Shown here piece after piece: positions 5,916-6,292 of a stretch of 6,292 nucleotides of DNA. The position numbers and the translations under genes are program-made. The stretch is taken from positions 1-6,292 of the forward strand of contig JAEYWW010000306.1 of the NCBI GenBank assembly GCA_023428805.1, read 5' to 3'. Position 1 is the first letter of the stretch; every line of letters starts with the position of its first letter. The stretch is from Armatimonadota bacterium (lineage in GTDB: Bacteria > Armatimonadota > Fimbriimonadia > Fimbriimonadales > Fimbriimonadaceae). Under the pieces are notes generated by a model. The model saw only the letters and a program-made list of their open reading frames with translations, was not told where the DNA came from and ran no database searches.

Positions 5916-6292
5916 TTAATTCGGGTTTACGGGACGTCCGCTGGCGTCATAGACGCGCACGCTGCCTCCCTGTGACTGGGGGCGCGCGGCTGGCGGAGCG
6001 GCGGGTTTGGATGCCGTCTTGGGGCTTGTGGATCGCCGGGGTGTCGCGCGGCTCGTTTTCGGCTTGGGGGACTGCTGCTTTGGGCGGGATTCGACAGGTT
6101 CTTGAACCTGCCTCTCCGCTTCGACCGGAGCCTCGGCGAAGATGGGGGCATCTCCGACCATCGGCATCGGCTCGCCGCGCATGGGTTCTTCAAAGTCGGC
6201 GATCACCGGGGTTGGGGTCGGCTTTGGCGCGCTTGACTTTGTATGCTCTTTCTCAATTGCGCGCCGACCGAGCAGCGCGGAGGGATCGCGCG
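5916..6292 (-). CDS. C-terminal part of a Pro/Lys/Ser-rich protein in the secretin-type operon
   Basis: The frame runs uninterrupted from the right edge to TAA at 5916-5918, giving 124 visible residues; the 5' end lies outside the window. An internal GTG at 6206 has no ribosome site, so I read it as an internal codon. Visible order: RDPSALLGRR at the edge, a Pro-rich spacer (SSAPKPTPTP), an acidic stretch with Met-Pro (FEEPMRGEPMPM), then a long low-complexity tail rich in Pro, Lys, Arg, Ser and Ala, ending SVRVYDASGRPVNPN. The RDP near a Pro-rich linker faintly recalls the RDPF motif of PilP-type pilus proteins, and the STN-module neighbour fits that, but the match is too short to name it. 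The tail looks disordered and could span the periplasm or contact peptidoglycan. Confidence 0.65.
   Translation of the reverse strand, partial: RDPSALLGRRAIEKEHTKSSAPKPTPTPVIADFEEPMRGEPMPMVGDAPIFAEAPVEAERQVQEPVESRPKQQSPKPKTSRATPRRSTSPKTASKPAAPPAARPQSQGGSVRVYDASGRPVNPN

Noticed and set aside
5226..5975. Plus-strand open frame of 249 codons
   Set aside because: Antisense to the STN-domain gene, which has a signal peptide, Shine-Dalgarno and domain pattern. The plus frame lacks a ribosome site and a recognisable fold.

Overview
The window looks like an ordinary chromosomal stretch of a moderately GC-rich, probably diderm bacterium. Three of the six proteins begin with apparent Sec signal peptides, one is membrane anchored, and one carries the short N-terminal modules known from secretins and TonB receptors. 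The mix of a DUF5107-like sugar-domain protein, a solenoid-like 'GNDTY' repeat protein and secretin-type modules would suit Armatimonadota/Fimbriimonadia or a similar little-studied phylum, but this is a guess from gene style. I see no tRNA, rRNA, CRISPR array, transposase, phage gene or IS end.

Layout. (1) Positions 1-937, minus strand: an exported alpha/beta hydrolase with a visible Ser-Asp-His triad, cut by the left edge. (2) 897-2906, plus strand: a 669-residue secreted protein with a helical N-terminal half and twelve D-x-x-G-x-D-x-Y repeats. Genes 1 and 2 are head-to-head and their 5' ends overlap, each encoding its signal peptide on opposite strands of the same DNA. (3) 2903-3241, minus strand: a 112-residue single-pass membrane protein whose stop overlaps the stop of gene 2 in the four bases TTAG. 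(4) 3309-4991, plus strand: a 560-residue DUF5107-like (mutarotase-fold) protein with a TPR-like C-terminal part. (5) 4966-5160: a degenerate direct repeat with an exact 20-bp period that starts inside the 3' end of gene 4, runs for seven units, then reverses orientation through a 16-bp hairpin. (6) 5235-5900 and 5916 to the right edge, minus strand: a two-gene operon fragment, a protein with two STN/secretin-N-like modules preceded by a Pro/Lys-rich protein. Together they suggest the end of a type IV pilus or secretion cluster. A terminator for this operon lies at 5175-5216.

The genes do not form one obvious pathway. The clearest functional unit is the pair at the right edge. The most unusual elements are the 20-bp periodic array between the convergent genes 4 and 6, the overlapping antisense signal peptides near 897-937, and the solenoid-like repeat protein.
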